From Paenibacillus sp. FSL H7-0326 (lineage in GTDB: Bacteria; Bacillota; Bacilli; Paenibacillales; Paenibacillaceae), in contig NZ_MPVN01000008.1 of NCBI RefSeq assembly GCF_001955535.1, positions 1 through 64,000 on the forward strand: a stretch of DNA of 64,000 bases, given 5' to 3'. Below the pieces are notes generated by a model. The model was given only the letters and a program-made list of their open reading frames with translations, was not told the DNA's origin and did not search any database. Each line of letters opens with the position of its first letter. The first letter of the stretch is position 1. The position numbers were made by a program, and so were the translations under genes. Shown piece after piece: positions 43,677 through 51,349 of this stretch.

Positions 43677-44396
43677 ATGAAAGTAGAAATTTGGTCGGAC
43701 TTTATGTGTCCTTTTTGTTATATAGGTAAACGTCGATTTGAGGAAGCGCTTGAGTCTCTTCCGTTTCGTGAATCCGTAGAAGTGGTGTACCGCAGCTTCG
43801 AATTGAATCCGAATGAAGCAGTGGATACTAATCAGACAACGTATGAATCGCTCGCAAGCAAATATGGAACAACAGTTGAGCAAGCCAAAGCGATGACAGC
43901 GAATGTGGTAGAGCAGGCGCAAAGTGTAGGGTTGAATTATAATTTTGATCGAATTAAACCGACGAATTCATTTGATGCCCATCGTCTGGCTCATTATGCA
44001 GCGAGCAAGGGCAAAGACAAGGAAATGGTGGAGCGGCTCCTGGCTGCTTATTTTGTAGAAGCACAGCATGTCGGCAGTAAAGAAGTGCTGGTGAAGCTGG
44101 CTGTAGAGCTCGGACTGGATGGCGAGGAAGTCAGAGCTGTGCTTGAAGGAGATCAATACAGTGAGGAAGTCCGCAGTGACGAGAGACAAGGGGCGCAGCT
44201 TGGCATTCAAGGGGTTCCATTCTTCGTTATTGACCGCAAGTATGGCATCTCCGGGGCACAGCCGCTCTCTGTGTTTAGTCAGGCACTCACTCAGGCTTGG
44301 TCCGAAGGCCAGCCGCTGCAGGTGATCGGGAATACCGAGGATGCTGCTGTATGCACCGATGATTCCTGTGTGATTCCTGGAGATGAGAACAAATAA
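43677..44396 (+). CDS. DsbA-family (FrnE-like) thiol oxidoreductase
   Basis: This 239-residue cytoplasmic protein starts MKVEIWSDFMCPFCYIGKRRFEEAL, with an active-site CPFC in a thioredoxin fold, a helical insertion, and a cis-proline motif in IQGVPFFVID. It resembles FrnE and 2-hydroxychromene-2-carboxylate isomerase-like proteins. A C-terminal pair (CTDDSC) adds a second possible redox-active disulfide. Start follows AGGAGG. It is a single gene ended by a clear terminator; it probably handles oxidative stress. Confidence 0.9.
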   Translation: MKVEIWSDFMCPFCYIGKRRFEEALESLPFRESVEVVYRSFELNPNEAVDTNQTTYESLASKYGTTVEQAKAMTANVVEQAQSVGLNYNFDRIKPTNSFDAHRLAHYAASKGKDKEMVERLLAAYFVEAQHVGSKEVLVKLAVELGLDGEEVRAVLEGDQYSEEVRSDERQGAQLGIQGVPFFVIDRKYGISGAQPLSVFSQALTQAWSEGQPLQVIGNTEDAAVCTDDSCVIPGDENK

Positions 44397-44415
44397 CAAC
44401 ATATCAATAATTCAG

Positions 44416-44452
44416 CGATTCGGGCTCTTTCTAGAGCTCGGATCGTTTTTTT
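44416..44452 (+). terminator. Rho-independent terminator after the FrnE-like gene
   Basis: CGATTCGGGCTC (44416-44427) and GAGCTCGGATCG (44434-44445) form a stem with two mismatches, followed by seven T. Confidence 0.88.
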
Positions 44453-44497
44453 ATTAGGTAGATTAAAATGAAATCCGAAATTTACAGGCATAAATCC

Positions 44498-44520
44498 TGA
44501 TAACGCTTACTATATATAAT
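44498..44520 (+). promoter_or_regulatory. cre-like site overlapping the promoter of the SR1P-type gene
   Basis: TGATAACGCTTACT (44498-44511) fits the CcpA cre consensus at 13 of 14 positions, and TATAAT (44515-44520) follows four bases later. The -35 region is weak. Bacillus subtilis sr1 is also sugar-repressed (CcpN and, weakly, CcpA). Confidence 0.6.
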
Positions 44521-44619
44521 GGTGTAAGAGGTTATGCTACACTCCGGTAGCTGTCAGGAACACTTGTTACTCGGAGGAACCGCATCAATCCTCACCTTAC
44601 AATCAAGGAGGTACTTGTA

Positions 44620-44802
44620 GTGGAGAACAATAAGGGCTCAATTCCGCTGGGTGTTATTTTATGCCGGGACTGCCACAATGAGCTTGGCGTACAGGAAACA
44701 AATCGTGTACAGGTTTTTTATTCAAACTGCGGATCAGTCCACTGTAAGGAGAAGCGATTGAATTCGGAATATGAGCAGTATCTTGACGGTGATAATCCAT
44801 AA
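44620..44802 (+). CDS. SR1P-type small protein (GapA-binding peptide family)
   Basis: This 60-residue protein has LGVILCRDCHNELGVQETNRVQVFYSNC, with a CxxC pair and a second CxxxxC pair, matching the SR1P family. In Bacillus subtilis, SR1P is a peptide encoded by the dual-function RNA SR1, binds GapA and raises RNase J1 activity. Start ATG is not seen; GTG at 44620 lies 8 bases after AGGAGG. The 100-base untranslated leader (from about 44527), the cre-like promoter and the strong terminator allow a 360-base transcript that could act as both mRNA and regulatory RNA. Confidence 0.72.
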   Translation: MENNKGSIPLGVILCRDCHNELGVQETNRVQVFYSNCGSVHCKEKRLNSEYEQYLDGDNP

Positions 44803-44842
44803 CTCATCATTCTTAGTGATCTCACTATAAAATACGCGGGTT

Positions 44843-44889
44843 ATAAAAGAGCAGAGGACGCATAAAATGCGAACCCTCTGCTCTTTTAT
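44843..44889. terminator. Strong bidirectional terminator
   Basis: ATAAAAGAGCAGAGG (44843-44857) pairs with CCTCTGCTCTTTTAT (44875-44889), with a nested CGCATAAAATGCG hairpin. It serves the SR1P-type gene and the convergent antiporter gene. Confidence 0.92.
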
Positions 44890-44893
44890 ATTT

Positions 44894-46060
44894 TTAAACG
44901 GAAGAAACTTCTTTTTTGCTCTCTCGTTTCTCTGAGAACATGATTTTAAGCAGCGGCGGAGTTACCAGGGTTGTCACGATCACCATGATAATAACCGAGG
45001 TGTAATACTCGGCAGCAAGCAGACCCGAGCTGAGACCTGTTCCTGCGATGATGAGAGCAACTTCTCCCCTGGAGATCATGCCTGTTCCTACAGCAAAGGA
45101 AGAATGTCGGTTGAACCCGGTCAGACCAGCACCCAGCGCGCCGCCTAGCAGCTTGGTTATAATCGCAATCACACTGATGACGATAATAAATCCAATCTGA
45201 GATCCGACGCCTTCAAAGTTGACATTAAGCCCGATATTTACAAAAAACACAGGGACGAACAAGCTGTAGGCGATGGGCTCCAGTTTGTTCTCCACCGTAT
45301 GCTTGTAGTCGGTTTGCGAGATGGCGATACCTGCAGCGAAGGCTCCAATAATCCCCGCAACGCCCATCCACTCAGCGAAATAGGAGAAGGCAAGTGCGAT
45401 AATGACACCGGCAGAGATGACCGTTTCAGCCACCTTCAGCTTCGACAGCCATTTCATAAGAAGTGGAACAGCCCAGATGGATGCTGCAATAATAACGACA
45501 AAGAACAGAACCTTCTTGCCGATCAGTGTCCCGATGCTGACGGATTCTCCGGCTCCAAGTACACTCATCATGACAGCTAAGAGGACAACGACGAGAATAT
45601 CGTCTACAACGGCAGCACCAAGAATCGTCGTACCTTCTCTGGAGTTAAGCTTGTTCATCTCCTTAAGCGTTTGTACAGAAATGCTGACGGAGGTTGCACA
45701 GAAGAGCAATCCGAAGAACAGCGCATGATGCTGATCCATGCCGAAGGCGACAGCTGATCCATAGCCGCCAAAGAAGGGGATGATAACCCCGCCGACCGCA
45801 ACGGCAAACGCCGCCTTCCAGTTTTTTCGCAGCTGATCAAGATCCGTTTCCAGACCTGCGATGAACATGAGGATGAGTACTCCAATCTCCGCAAATTCTT
45901 GTATGAATGAAGTCTGATGCACCCATCCAAGTACTGCGGGTCCGAGGATAACCCCGGCGATCAATTCCCCCAGTACAGATGGCTGTCCCAGCTTCACGGA
46001 CAGATGCCCTGCCAGTTTGGTGAAGATAAGAATGAGTACAAGATGCAGAATAAACTCCAT
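44894..46060 (-). CDS. CPA2-family cation:proton antiporter (GerN/NapA type)
   Basis: This 388-residue protein has about twelve membrane helices and no C-terminal nucleotide-binding domain, like the GerN/NapA branch of the CPA2 family. The N terminus LAGHLSVKLGQPSVLGELIAGVILGP and the core motif with paired acidic residues near AAVVDDILVVVLLAV are characteristic. It should exchange Na+ or K+ for H+ across the membrane. It starts 8 bases after AGGAG. A leader of about 230 bases with alternative hairpins precedes it. A gene of this type is needed for germination in Bacillus cereus, and germination genes lie nearby. Confidence 0.9.
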   Translation of the reverse strand: MEFILHLVLILIFTKLAGHLSVKLGQPSVLGELIAGVILGPAVLGWVHQTSFIQEFAEIGVLILMFIAGLETDLDQLRKNWKAAFAVAVGGVIIPFFGGYGSAVAFGMDQHHALFFGLLFCATSVSISVQTLKEMNKLNSREGTTILGAAVVDDILVVVLLAVMMSVLGAGESVSIGTLIGKKVLFFVVIIAASIWAVPLLMKWLSKLKVAETVISAGVIIALAFSYFAEWMGVAGIIGAFAAGIAISQTDYKHTVENKLEPIAYSLFVPVFFVNIGLNVNFEGVGSQIGFIIVISVIAIITKLLGGALGAGLTGFNRHSSFAVGTGMISRGEVALIIAGTGLSSGLLAAEYYTSVIIMVIVTTLVTPPLLKIMFSEKRESKKEVSSV

Positions 46061-46170
46061 AGTGATCTCCTTTCTAAGTTCAATTGTAGAGTCTGCGAGC
46101 GAATCACAACGAAGTTATCATAAAGATATATTGTCCGGACAGCACGGGTTGTAATCCAATCCAGGACAAG
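46061..46170. other. Leader remainder of the antiporter gene
   Basis: This piece, between the attenuator-like hairpin and the antiporter start, contains no gene. The far side, 46301-46419, likewise holds no gene and leads into the DUF420 promoter. Confidence 0.5.
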
Positions 46171-46300
46171 AAAAAAGACATATCTGGCGTAAGGAGCCGT
46201 TGATATGCCTCAAAAAAGACAGAGAGATACCTGGTGTGCCAGACTCCCCCTATAAATAAAACTACGTATGTGATTGTGAGCAATAACTCAGCTTATTATA
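46171..46300 (-). promoter_or_regulatory. Promoter and structured leader of the antiporter gene
   Basis: On the minus strand TATAAT (46300-46295) with a weak TTTTCA -35 (46323-46318, 17-bp spacer) starts a leader of about 228 bases. It contains a hairpin CATATC/GATATG with inner GGC/GCC (46207-46179) followed by six T, resembling a terminator. An upstream hairpin CTGG/CCAG (46242-46231) is also possible, and UCUGGC (46243-46238) can instead pair with GCCAGA (46188-46183), which would break the terminator. The layout suggests transcription attenuation. Confidence 0.5.
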
Positions 46301-46419
46301 CTGCTTGCAATCGAGATTGAAAAGACATGTTTTTTCGGAAGGACGATTATATAGTATAAATCTATGCTATGAAACAGAAGCTAGAACCCGTATAGAGTGA
46401 TTGTTCGAAGTGTTGTCAC

Positions 46420-46448
46420 TTAACACCTAGAGTATGGCAGTATATAAT
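46420..46448 (+). promoter_or_regulatory. Promoter of the DUF420 gene
   Basis: TTAACA (46420-46425), 17 bp, TATAAT (46443-46448) gives a good promoter; the start codon follows 40 bp later. Confidence 0.65.
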
Positions 46449-46488
46449 TAGAAATAGCATTTACTCACAGAGGAGGATACACGTAAGT

Positions 46489-47052
46489 ATGGGCAAAAAT
46501 CTCGGGGAAGGCGGATACGTCCCGACGAGCAAAAAGAATTTCGCGGGAATTATTTTAACCGTTTCCCTTATCGCAAATATTATTATTTTGGTACTATTCT
46601 TCGGTCCCGTCGGCTACAGTGGTGAAATCAGCTTTGATTATACGATTCTTCCAAGAATCAATGCTGTGCTGAACAGCTTTACTTTTATTTTTCTGGTTGC
46701 AGCCCTGATTGCCATCATGAAGAAGAACATTAGAATTCACAAGGGGTTTATTCTTGCTGCATTCACTTCCACACTATTGTTTTTGGTAACCTATTTAACG
46801 TTTCACTATATATCGCCTGAGTCTGCCAAGTTCGGGGGAGAAGGGATCATTCGCCCTATATACTTTACGATTCTGATTACCCACAGCTTCCTGGCGGCTG
46901 TAATCGTCCCTCTAGCCTTGTTCTCCCTGGTATGGGGCTGGACGATGCAGGTGGAGAAGCATAAGAAGATTGCACGCTGGACGATGCCGATCTGGCTCTA
47001 TGTAAGTATTACTGGGGTTATCGTTTATCTGTTTATGGCACCTTACTATTAA
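46489..47052 (+). CDS. DUF420 membrane protein (CtaM-like)
   Basis: This 187-residue protein has five membrane segments and conserved histidines in RIHKGFIL, TFHYISP, ITHSFLAA and EKHKKIARW, the DUF420 pattern. The family includes Staphylococcus aureus CtaM, needed to mature haem A oxidases, and Bacillus subtilis YozB. The extended N-terminal 17 residues are cytoplasmic. It probably assists the terminal oxidase that is encoded further along in this window. Start follows GAGGAGG. Confidence 0.85.
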   Translation: MGKNLGEGGYVPTSKKNFAGIILTVSLIANIIILVLFFGPVGYSGEISFDYTILPRINAVLNSFTFIFLVAALIAIMKKNIRIHKGFILAAFTSTLLFLVTYLTFHYISPESAKFGGEGIIRPIYFTILITHSFLAAVIVPLALFSLVWGWTMQVEKHKKIARWTMPIWLYVSITGVIVYLFMAPYY

Positions 47053-47067
47053 TAAAGAATATGAAGA

Positions 47068-47114
47068 GGCCGGAATTTCCTTCTGTCTGGAAGGAGACTC
47101 CGGTCCATTTTTTG
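47068..47114 (+). terminator. Rho-independent terminator after the DUF420 gene
   Basis: GGCCGGAATTTCCTTC and GGAAGGAGACTCCGGTCC form a long stem with a small mismatch, followed by ATTTTTTG. Confidence 0.88.
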
Positions 47115-47183
47115 TTTAATGATAAGGACATGCTACAATAGAATCTCATATTGATATTTCGTCATAGAGGAGGGAAATGCATC

Positions 47184-48092
47184 GTGAAGAAGAATAGGCT
47201 CGGTTCATCAGATCTCTTAGTGAGTGAGATTGGACTAGGCTGCATGTCGCTCGGGACAGATGAGAATCAAGCGGTATCGCTTATTCATGAAGCACTCGAT
47301 CGCGGCGTTAATTTTCTGGATACAGCGGATATTTATGATGATGGACGAAATGAAGAAATCGTAGGCAGTGCACTGAAAGGCCGCAGACAGGATATTATTC
47401 TGGCTACCAAGGCAGGGAACGTTCGTGTCCCCGGACAGTCCGGTTTAACCTGGGATCCAAGTAAACAGCATATCCTCTCTGCGGTCAAAGAGAGTCTGCG
47501 AAGATTAAAGACGGATTATATCGATTTGTACCAGCTGCACGGAGGTACGTTAGAAGATAACATGGGAGAAACGATTGAAGCGTTCGAACAATTGAAGCGG
47601 GAAGGCGTTATCCGTTATTACGGAATATCCTCGATTCGGCCTAACGTAATCAGAGAGTATGTTCAGCGTGCTCAGATCGTCAGTGTCATGAGCCAATACA
47701 GCCTGCTGGATCGCCGTGGTGAAGAGGAGGTATATCCTCTGCTGGATGAGCATGGAATCAGCGTAATTGCGAGAGGGCCGGTTGCGAGTGGTGCGCTTGC
47801 CGATGGCAGAGATGACAAAGCAGCGAAGGGTTTCCTGGATTATTCAGGGGCTCAGATTACCGATATTCGTCATCAGCTTCGTCCTTTAGTGAGTGAACAG
47901 CGAAGCATGTCTCAAACGGCTATTCGTTATGCACTTCATCATCCAGCGGTGGCGACTGTCATTCCTGGTGCAAGCTCGCGGACGCAGCTGCTTGAGAATA
48001 TCGGTGCAGCAGAGGCCCCTTCGCTCACAGAGGCGGAATACGAACTGCTTCGAGAAATGACCAAAGCTAACCTATATACGCAGCACCGTTAA
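47184..48092 (+). CDS. Aldo/keto reductase
   Basis: From GTG at 47184, ten bases after AGGAGGG, this is 302 residues. The aldo/keto reductase barrel is clear: the catalytic tetrad lies in NFLDTADIYDDG (Asp, Tyr), ILATKAG (Lys) and LYQLHGG (His), with C-terminal cofactor contacts in VIPGASSRTQLLENIGA. It belongs to the general-stress/YhdN-like branch that reduces aldehydes with NADPH. The longer frame from 47151 has no ribosome site. A thioredoxin-like gene follows 51 bp later. Confidence 0.92.
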   Translation: MKKNRLGSSDLLVSEIGLGCMSLGTDENQAVSLIHEALDRGVNFLDTADIYDDGRNEEIVGSALKGRRQDIILATKAGNVRVPGQSGLTWDPSKQHILSAVKESLRRLKTDYIDLYQLHGGTLEDNMGETIEAFEQLKREGVIRYYGISSIRPNVIREYVQRAQIVSVMSQYSLLDRRGEEEVYPLLDEHGISVIARGPVASGALADGRDDKAAKGFLDYSGAQITDIRHQLRPLVSEQRSMSQTAIRYALHHPAVATVIPGASSRTQLLENIGAAEAPSLTEAEYELLREMTKANLYTQHR

Positions 48093-48143
48093 GGGTCAGC
48101 TGATATATTATATAACTAGAACCATAAGAGAGGAATTTGCAAA

Positions 48144-48470
48144 ATGGAGAGAATACAAACAGAAGAACAATACAGAGAGCTTATTCAAGGGGATAAGCTG
48201 ACCGTTATCAAATTTGATACCACATGGTGCCCGGATTGCAAAAATATGGACCGATTCATTGGCGATGTCATCGACCAGCATCAAGATAAAGAGTTCTACG
48301 CTATAGATGCAGAGAAGCTTATGCCGGTGGCTGACGAGAACCAGGTCCGGGGTATTCCAAGCCTGCTCGTATTCAAGAACGGAGAGAAGATTGCTCATCT
48401 GCATAGTAAATGGGCAAAGACCCCTGCCCAGGTGTCGGAATATCTTGAAACACTAGAATCCAAGCTGTAA
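48144..48470 (+). CDS. Thioredoxin-family protein
   Basis: This 108-residue protein is a thioredoxin fold with the active site WCPDC in FDTTWCPDCKNMDRF, rather than the usual WCGPC. The cis-proline motif is RGIPSLLVFKNGEKIAHL. A CPDC site is found in bacillithiol/thioredoxin-like reductants that act on specific partners. It shares a transcript with the aldo/keto reductase, or at least follows closely; a strong terminator ends the unit. Confidence 0.9.
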   Translation: MERIQTEEQYRELIQGDKLTVIKFDTTWCPDCKNMDRFIGDVIDQHQDKEFYAIDAEKLMPVADENQVRGIPSLLVFKNGEKIAHLHSKWAKTPAQVSEYLETLESKL

Positions 48471-48499
48471 AATAGCTGATTTTTATGCCCTGACGAGGT

Positions 48500-48542
48500 G
48501 CCCTCCCTGCTGTCCGATTGAACAGCAGGGAGGGCTTTTTTA
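48500..48542. terminator. Strong terminator between thioredoxin-like and uppP genes
   Basis: GCCCTCCCTGCTGT (48500-48513) and ACAGCAGGGAGGGC (48522-48535) form a perfect 14-bp stem followed by six T. It overlaps the end of uppP on the other strand, for which it can also act. Confidence 0.94.
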
Positions 48543-49337
48543 CAATACAAAAACAAAGATGACCAGAGCAAGTCCAAAACGATAATAGGCAAAGGTAGAC
48601 AGCTTGAGTCTTTTTAATAAATGAAGAAAGGTTCTTATGGCGAGCATACCTACAGCAAAAGAGGTGATCAGTCCGGCTGCAAAATAAGGAATATCGCTGA
48701 CAGCTAAGTAGGATGCGCTCTTCATGAGATCGAGCAGTGTTGCAGCAAACATGATCGGTACAGATACGAGAAAGGTGAACTCAGCGGCCGCCGTATGGCT
48801 GACTCTGGCTAGCAGCCCGCCGGATATCGTTGAACCAGATCTTGAGAAACCAGGCCATAATGCGAGAATCTGGAATAATCCGATCGTAAATGCCTGCTTG
48901 TAGGTAATATCGTCGATCGTAACCGCAGTGGGCTTTTTGTGCCATTTCTCAGCAGCGATCATCAGCAGTCCCCCGGCAACCAAGCTGTATACGACCGTTT
49001 CGGGTCCGAACAAGTACGCTTTGATGACATCGCGCAGGAGCACGGCGGCAACACCAGCAGGCACCATCGCAAGAAAAATATGGAGCAGGTTCAGTCGCGG
49101 AACCGTGCGGTCTAACGGTTTGATTTTGAATAAATCAATAAAGGTGTGCCAATATAATACGACAACAGCAAGCACTGCACCAAGCTGGACAACAACCTCG
49201 AAGGTTTTTACACTTTCCTCATCGGTAGATAAGCCAAGCAAGTGAGCAGTCAGGATCATATGTCCGGTTGAAGACACAGGTAAGAATTCAGTCAGGCCTT
49301 CAATAATCCCCATAATAATGGAAGATAAAATATCCAC
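48540..49337 (-). CDS. uppP: Undecaprenyl-diphosphatase UppP/BacA
   Basis: This 265-residue membrane enzyme recycles undecaprenyl pyrophosphate to the monophosphate carrier used in cell-wall synthesis. Both signature motifs are present: EGLTEFLPVSSTGHMIL (Glu17 and neighbours) near the N terminus, and PGFSRSGSTISGGLL around residues 165-180. About eight helices. It gives low-level bacitracin resistance in many bacteria. Start follows AAGGAGG. It is a single gene. Confidence 0.95.
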   Translation of the reverse strand: MDILSSIIMGIIEGLTEFLPVSSTGHMILTAHLLGLSTDEESVKTFEVVVQLGAVLAVVVLYWHTFIDLFKIKPLDRTVPRLNLLHIFLAMVPAGVAAVLLRDVIKAYLFGPETVVYSLVAGGLLMIAAEKWHKKPTAVTIDDITYKQAFTIGLFQILALWPGFSRSGSTISGGLLARVSHTAAAEFTFLVSVPIMFAATLLDLMKSASYLAVSDIPYFAAGLITSFAVGMLAIRTFLHLLKRLKLSTFAYYRFGLALVIFVFVL

Positions 49338-49519
49338 GGCATGTCCTCCTTAAGTCACTTGGGATGTGTGATTCCGTGCTCCCAGCAGGAATTGATCTTT
49401 TATATACTACTCGTCTTACCGGGAAGACAGAACCAGTAGTAATTGTTGAATTATGTCGAAACTAGTCACTTTGCAGGTCGTCTTTTTGTGATATGATAGG
49501 TGAAGCAAGCTCTCTTTTG

Positions 49520-49533
49520 TGTAAGCGCTTAGA
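49520..49533 (+). promoter_or_regulatory. cre-like site upstream of the YesM-type kinase gene
   Basis: TGTAAGCGCTTAGA fits the CcpA site consensus at 12 of 14 positions and lies just downstream of a possible promoter (TTTGCA 49475-49480, TATGAT near 49491) and 23 bp before the start codon chosen for the kinase. Confidence 0.5.
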
Positions 49534-49555
49534 ATTAGATATAGGGGTGAATCCT

Positions 49556-51349
49556 TTGCTGTCATGGCTTGTACGGCTTAATAATAATACGAAGCTTAAG
49601 CACAAGCTTCTGATGAGTTACGTTCTTGTCGTCATGATTCCTGTGCTGATCATCGGTATAGGGGTGACTTATTATTTTCGGCAGCAGGCGATGGACCAAG
49701 CGATAGAGCAAGCTCGAAACAACGTTGACCGGATTAAAAATCAGGCTTCCACATTTCTCAGAGTGCCGACAGATATATCAAATCTCCTGCTGTTCAACAA
49801 GGAGCTGGAAACTGTTGTGAATACGGAATACTCCAGCATCCTCGAACTGACAAAGACCTATCATGCCTTCGATCTGTTCAATGAGTATCTTCAGCAATAC
49901 CGGGAGCTGTCTGCGATCCGATTCTTCACCTATAATCCCACTCTCGTGAACAATCTGGAGTTTATCCCGGTGACGGATCAGATTGAGGAAACCCAGTGGT
50001 TTGATCAAGCGATTCATGCAAGAAGCATCGGTTGGTTCTATGTTCCGTCGACACCTGATAATCCGGCGGATGCCCTGGCGTTGGTCAGAAGGGTGCACTT
50101 TCCTGAATATCAAAGTCAGGGTGTGCTGATGGTGCTCATTAATCGTTATGAGATCAACAACATATTAAGCCAGGAACCCTTTGACACAATGATTGTAGAC
50201 AGTCAGGGATACATTGTCGCAGCCAAAGATATAAGCCTGGTGGGACGAACCTTTGACTCTCTGGATATTGGAGTGAATCTTAGCAGCCAAGTGACGGGGA
50301 TTATTGATACGGATGTAAAGAACGAGCCTTCCAAAATTATAGTCGATGAGCTGCTTCCCGCTTCCAGCATGAACGGATTTCAAATTGTCTCAGTCTTCTC
50401 CAACAAGAGCATCGTTAATGATGCGAACAAGATCAGCCTGATTGGTATGCTCTTTATCGGTTTGGTGCTGCTGGTGGCGCTGGCATTTGTCTACGTTATT
50501 TCGTTCTTAACGACAAAGCGCATGCTTGGATTAAGCCGACAGATCAACCGGGTCGCCCTTGGGGATTTGAAAGTCGTATCCAACATTGACGGAAATGATG
50601 AGATAGGTCAGTTGTCACGACAATTTAATTCCATGGTATCGAGCATTGATCAATTGATGACTCAAGTCGTGGAGACCAGCGAGCAGAACAACCGGCTCGA
50701 GATCGCTCAGAAGGAAATCAAGCTCAAAATGATGGCAAGCCAGATCAATCCGCATTTTCTCTTTAATGCGCTGGAGTCCATACGGATGAAAGCCCATATT
50801 AAAGGTGAGGTCGAAATCGCGAATATCGTTCGGCTGCTCGGAAAGCTGATGCGCAAAAACTTGGAGATCGGCAGTGGACTTACAACGGTCAAAGCCGAGA
50901 TGGAGATTGTTCAATCCTATCTGCAGATTCAGAAATTCCGTTATGAAGATCGCCTGGATTTCGAATTGCGGCTGGACAAGTCTGCTGATAAAATATACAT
51001 CCCTCCGCTGATCATCCAGCCTCTCGTTGAGAATGCGATTGTACATGGACTCGAGAATCAGGAAGAGGGCGTTAAAGTGGAGGTCGAGATTCAAAATTTG
51101 GACGAGAAGCTGCTTAGAATATGCGTAAAAGATAATGGCGTCGGCATAACCGAGGAACGGCTTGCGGAAGTACTTACTTCCATTGCAGGTCCTGATGAGG
51201 AAGAAAAAAGCCGTATTGGCCTAAGAAATGTTCATCAGCGATTAACATTGTCTTATGGCGAAGAGCACGGATTAAATATTTATAGCGAATATGGAGTAGG
51301 TACAGAAATTTATTTTACTGTTCCCAAAGGAGGCAGCCTGAATGTATAG
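49556..51349 (+). CDS. YesM-type sensor histidine kinase
   Basis: From TTG at 49556, eight bases after AGGGGTG, this is 597 residues (the frame is open to 49493). It has a membrane helix (KLLMSYVLVVMIPVLIIGIG), an extracellular Cache-like sensing domain, a second helix, a HAMP linker (RVALGDLKVVSNIDGNDEIGQLSRQF), the histidine-kinase motif QINPHFLFNALESIRMKA, and an ATPase domain (PLVENAIVHGLE, DNGVGI, IGLRNVHQRL). It senses extracellular sugars in relatives and pairs with the YesN-type regulator that overlaps its end. Confidence 0.92.
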   Translation: MLSWLVRLNNNTKLKHKLLMSYVLVVMIPVLIIGIGVTYYFRQQAMDQAIEQARNNVDRIKNQASTFLRVPTDISNLLLFNKELETVVNTEYSSILELTKTYHAFDLFNEYLQQYRELSAIRFFTYNPTLVNNLEFIPVTDQIEETQWFDQAIHARSIGWFYVPSTPDNPADALALVRRVHFPEYQSQGVLMVLINRYEINNILSQEPFDTMIVDSQGYIVAAKDISLVGRTFDSLDIGVNLSSQVTGIIDTDVKNEPSKIIVDELLPASSMNGFQIVSVFSNKSIVNDANKISLIGMLFIGLVLLVALAFVYVISFLTTKRMLGLSRQINRVALGDLKVVSNIDGNDEIGQLSRQFNSMVSSIDQLMTQVVETSEQNNRLEIAQKEIKLKMMASQINPHFLFNALESIRMKAHIKGEVEIANIVRLLGKLMRKNLEIGSGLTTVKAEMEIVQSYLQIQKFRYEDRLDFELRLDKSADKIYIPPLIIQPLVENAIVHGLENQEEGVKVEVEIQNLDEKLLRICVKDNGVGITEERLAEVLTSIAGPDEEEKSRIGLRNVHQRLTLSYGEEHGLNIYSEYGVGTEIYFTVPKGGSLNV

